DNA from: Corallium rubrum
Taxonomy: Eukaryota; Cnidaria; Anthozoa; Scleralcyonacea; Coralliidae
Assembly (NCBI GenBank): GCA_964035015.1
Contig: OZ036007.1
Coordinates: forward strand, 317,957-381,956
Length of the DNA: 64,000 nt
Reading direction: 5' to 3'
Shown here in pieces: positions 61,738-64,000 of this stretch; the first letter of the stretch is position 1, and each line of letters starts with the position of its first letter. The notes below the pieces were generated by a model, which had not been told where the DNA came from, ran no database searches, and saw nothing but the letters and a program-made list of their open reading frames with translations. A program made the translations under genes and the position numbers.

Positions 61738-63309
61738 ATGATTCAAGAGAATCTTGAGTACGATGAGCTGAACAACGATTCACATTGGTGGAAGGGCCAT
61801 CCCATTCTGTATCAACCTATTAGCGACTGGGGATTAAAGTTTGGTCTGCAGAAAGAGGAGTCACTTCCCGGAGAGAAGAAAGTTCGCAGTGCTGCAACGA
61901 CTAGCGTCAGCTCTCCCCTGATTGATTACAAGAAATTCAGCAACATCAACAAGATTATTTGGATCGTGGCACGACTCCAGAGCATTGCCAAAAGGAAACG
62001 TTTTCGCGGCGGATGTACCATGTCCATCTCAGCTCAGCAGCTGCGAGATGCCGAGAACTTTGTTGTGAAGGATGTTCAGAAGTTGCTACAAAACGAGGTA
62101 ACAAAAACTGACCATAAAGGCCGACTAGGTGGACGTTACGCTAGCCTGAACCCAATCCTGAATGAAAACGGCTTTTGGGTAGTCGGACAACGCCTGAAGA
62201 GCAACAACCCGATGACTCTCGATTCGTCACTACAGAAGCTGTTGCCAACCCGTTATCATGTTACACGACTCCTGATGAAACGCGCTCATGAAAGGGGACA
62301 TAGAGGACGCGACGCAACCCTAGCCCGTTTCAGACAACTCTACTGGGTTTCCCAAGGAAGCAAGCTAGCGCAGTCCGTTAAATGTAAGTGTCAAATGTGC
62401 AAACTTCGTGAAGCAGAGTTCCAGCAGCAAGAAATGGGATGGTTGCCAGAAACGCGATTAAGGCCAGCTCCTGCCTTTAACCATGTGATGCTGGACTTGT
62501 TTGGGCCATGTACAGTGCGAGGAGAAGTGCAGAAACGAACAAGTGGCAAAGCATACGGGGTAATCTTCACAGATTTGGTCATGAGGGCAGTGCACATCGA
62601 AGCCGTATATGGATACGACGCCAGCTCGTTTCTTATGGCTCTAAGCAGATTTGCTAGCATTCGTGGATGGCTAGAAATTGTGTACAGCGATCCTGGATCT
62701 CAGTTAGCTGGAGCGGAAAGAGAACTTAAGGAAGCTTGGAAGAACATTGACCGAAGATCCTTGCATAGAAATGGAGTAGAGAATGGCTTAACCTGGGTGT
62801 TTGGTCCTGCAGATAGTCCTTGGTATCAAGGAGCGGTCGAGTCTTTGGTGAAAAGTGCCAAACGAGCTATTCACTTTGCGGTAAACAATCAACGTCTTAC
62901 GGTACCAGAATTCCTTACAGTGTGCAGTGAAGCTTCGAACCTGCTGAATGAGAGGCCTATTGGCACGCCCCCAAGCACAGATTCTGAGCTGAACATTCTT
63001 ACCCCTAACAGGCTGCTGTTAGGACGGGCAACTGCTAAGAATCCTGGCGGATGGCAACCTTACAGTCGCAACGCAAAAACGCGATATCATATCGTTCAAA
63101 CAGTCGTCGATGAATTTTGGAAAAGGTGGACTGAGCTGTATGCTCCTAACTTGGTAGTACGTCGCAAGTGGAACACATCAAATCGTAATCTGTGTCCGGG
63201 TGATGTCGTGATAGTTGCCGACAAGAACACAAAGAGAGGAGAGTATCAAATGGGATTAATCAAGGAAGTTAAGCGGATGAAGTTGTCCTTCAGTAGCATG
63301 TTGTGTTAA
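61738..63309 (+). pseudogene. BEL/Pao integrase, truncated by an insertion
   Basis: The frame begins in the segment between RNase H and integrase (SHWWKGHPILYQPISDW), then an HHCC finger (HERGHRGRDATLARFRQLYW...CKCQMC). The catalytic core follows, with Asp in VMLDLFGPC, Asp in VYSDPGSQLAG and Glu in GAVESLVKSAKRAI. A DUF5641-like end starts at LVVRRKWNTSNRNLCPGDVV. At 63270 the frame runs into the palindromic insert and stops at 63309. The interrupted remainder is seen beyond 63520. Confidence 0.88.
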
Positions 63310-63505
63310 ATATGGGTTAAGATCAAATGAGGCCAGAAGCTACTGTGTGAAAATATATATAAAATATTTATTGATCAAGCTTTCGTCGTGCTACGACATC
63401 ATTAGGATCCTGATGATGTCGTAGCACGACGAAAGCTTGATCAATAAATATTTTATATATATTTTCACACAGTAGCTTCTGGCCTCATTTGACCTTAACC
63501 CATAT
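63270..63505. mobile_element. Palindromic ribozyme-bearing insert with 14-bp target duplication
   Basis: ttaatcaaggaagt occurs at 63256-63269 and again at 63506-63519, and the interrupted integrase frame resumes after the second copy. The insert has a 37-bp non-palindromic head and a near-perfect palindrome (63308-63507, centre ggatcc, about two mismatches in 200 bp). No protein is encoded. A duplication of variable length and more than 10 bp points to target-primed reverse transcription rather than cut-and-paste. Confidence 0.85.
63406..63442 (+). ncRNA. Hammerhead ribozyme in the palindromic insert (plus strand)
   Basis: Stem I GATC, core CTGATGA, stem II GTCGT paired with ACGAC around an AGC loop, GAAA, minimal stem III ending GCTT, and stem I partner GATC. 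All core residues are present. The mirror copy on the minus strand (63409-63373) reads CTAATGA, so the essential G5 is replaced by A and that copy should be inactive. Confidence 0.82.
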
Positions 63506-63592
63506 TTAATCAAGGAAGTATTTCCTAGTCGAGATGGCAAAGTACGTCGCGTATCGGTGATGTATAAGAACTTCCAAGCGGTATCCTCCTGG

Positions 63593-63817
63593 TGTATTAG
63601 ATTGGATTACAATTATCGCGCGATCGCCTTTTGAGTTATGTTTTTATGTTGCATTTTTACTTTTTTGTTGCTATGGCTACGTACGGCCTCGAGGTGGTAA
63701 GGCGCTGAAAGAAAGCGAAAGGACTACAGTGTTTTACCTTGACACTTTTACAGAATGTATTGTTATTTTAATAAAGTTGTTACGAGTTAAAACCTGTCCA
63801 CACTGCATACCAGTACA
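63593..63817 (+). repeat. 3' LTR of the 5.0-kb BEL/Pao element
   Basis: 225 bp, TGTATTAG...CAGTACA, followed by the cctac target duplication. Confidence 0.93.
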
Positions 63818-63822
63818 CCTAC

Positions 63823-64000
63823 CTCTCTCCTTCCCTCCCTTCCTTCCTTCCTTCCTTCCTTCCTTCCTTCCTTCCTTCCTTCCTTCCTTCCTTCCTTCCT
63901 TCCTTCCTTCCTTCCCTGCCTTCCTTCCTTCCTTCCTTCCTTCCTTCCTTCCTTCCTTCCTTCCTTCCTTCCTTCCTTCCTTCCCTCCCTCCCTCCCTCC
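63823..64000. repeat. Pyrimidine microsatellite (CCTT)n, continues past the window
   Basis: ctctctccttccctccc then ccttccttcc to the end. It is the other side of the target microsatellite at 58378-58813. Confidence 0.97.

Larger units (their letters stand above)
58819..63817 (+). mobile_element. BEL/Pao LTR retrotransposon, 5.0 kb, internally deleted
   Basis: LTRs 58819-59040 and 63593-63817, flanked by the direct repeat cctac (58814-58818 and 63818-63822). Gag and integrase are present. The protease active-site part and all of reverse transcriptase and most of RNase H are missing, so the copy is non-autonomous. Integrase is interrupted by a ribozyme-bearing palindromic insert. It is only distantly related to the 9.1-kb element: the LTRs and protein sequences differ throughout. 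Confidence 0.93.

Overview
The window is eukaryotic nuclear DNA, AT-rich and intron-rich. It looks like an early-branching metazoan, most likely a cnidarian and probably an anthozoan; that placement is an inference from the element mix and gene style, and another marine invertebrate is not excluded. There are no operons and no bacterial signals. Mobile elements, foldback (MITE-like) repeats, microsatellites and minisatellites make up most of the sequence. Most long open frames inside simple repeats are not genes.

Host genes were read by joining exons at GT/AG sites with matching phase. They are: (1) an apparently single-exon PH-domain protein (minus, 4042-4866); (2) a five-exon, roughly 1160-residue transposase-like zinc-finger gene (minus, 7762-12640), probably inside a DNA transposon; (3) a three-exon LRMDA-like leucine-rich-repeat gene (minus, 19860-30032); (4) an unrecognised three-exon gene of 81 residues (minus, 24628-28027) nested in the large first intron of (3); (5) a complete six-exon CEP20/FOR20 (FOPNL) gene (plus, 30419-35590), head-to-head with (3) across a 386-bp shared upstream region; (6) the 3' ten exons of a TMEM232 orthologue (minus, 37799-58313, continuing past the right part of the window). 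The introns of these genes hold almost all of the satellites and transposons.

Mobile elements: a 9.1-kb BEL/Pao LTR retrotransposon (48621-57689, minus, 5-bp target duplication, near-identical LTRs, a 1.24-kb insertion in its 5' LTR) sits in a MITE, which sits in a TMEM232 intron. A second, 5.0-kb BEL/Pao element (58819-63817, plus) has lost its protease active site and its reverse transcriptase. It is also interrupted by a 236-bp palindromic insert. A 5'-truncated Penelope-like element with a GIY-YIG endonuclease lies at 25341-26640. There are fragments of CR1/jockey-type LINEs, 5S-rRNA-derived and tRNA-derived SINEs, hAT-like MITEs, a 2.6-kb DDE_Tnp_4-type element with long terminal inverted repeats, and at least a dozen foldback elements, some nested in one another.

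The most striking signal is four hammerhead ribozyme cores: two in the Penelope terminal repeats (25385-25424, 25599-25638), one in a foldback at 14186-14229, and one in the palindrome at 63406-63442 that inserted into the BEL integrase gene with a 14-bp target duplication. The last two belong to short foldback elements with no coding capacity, and may be non-autonomous ribozyme-carrying retroelements.
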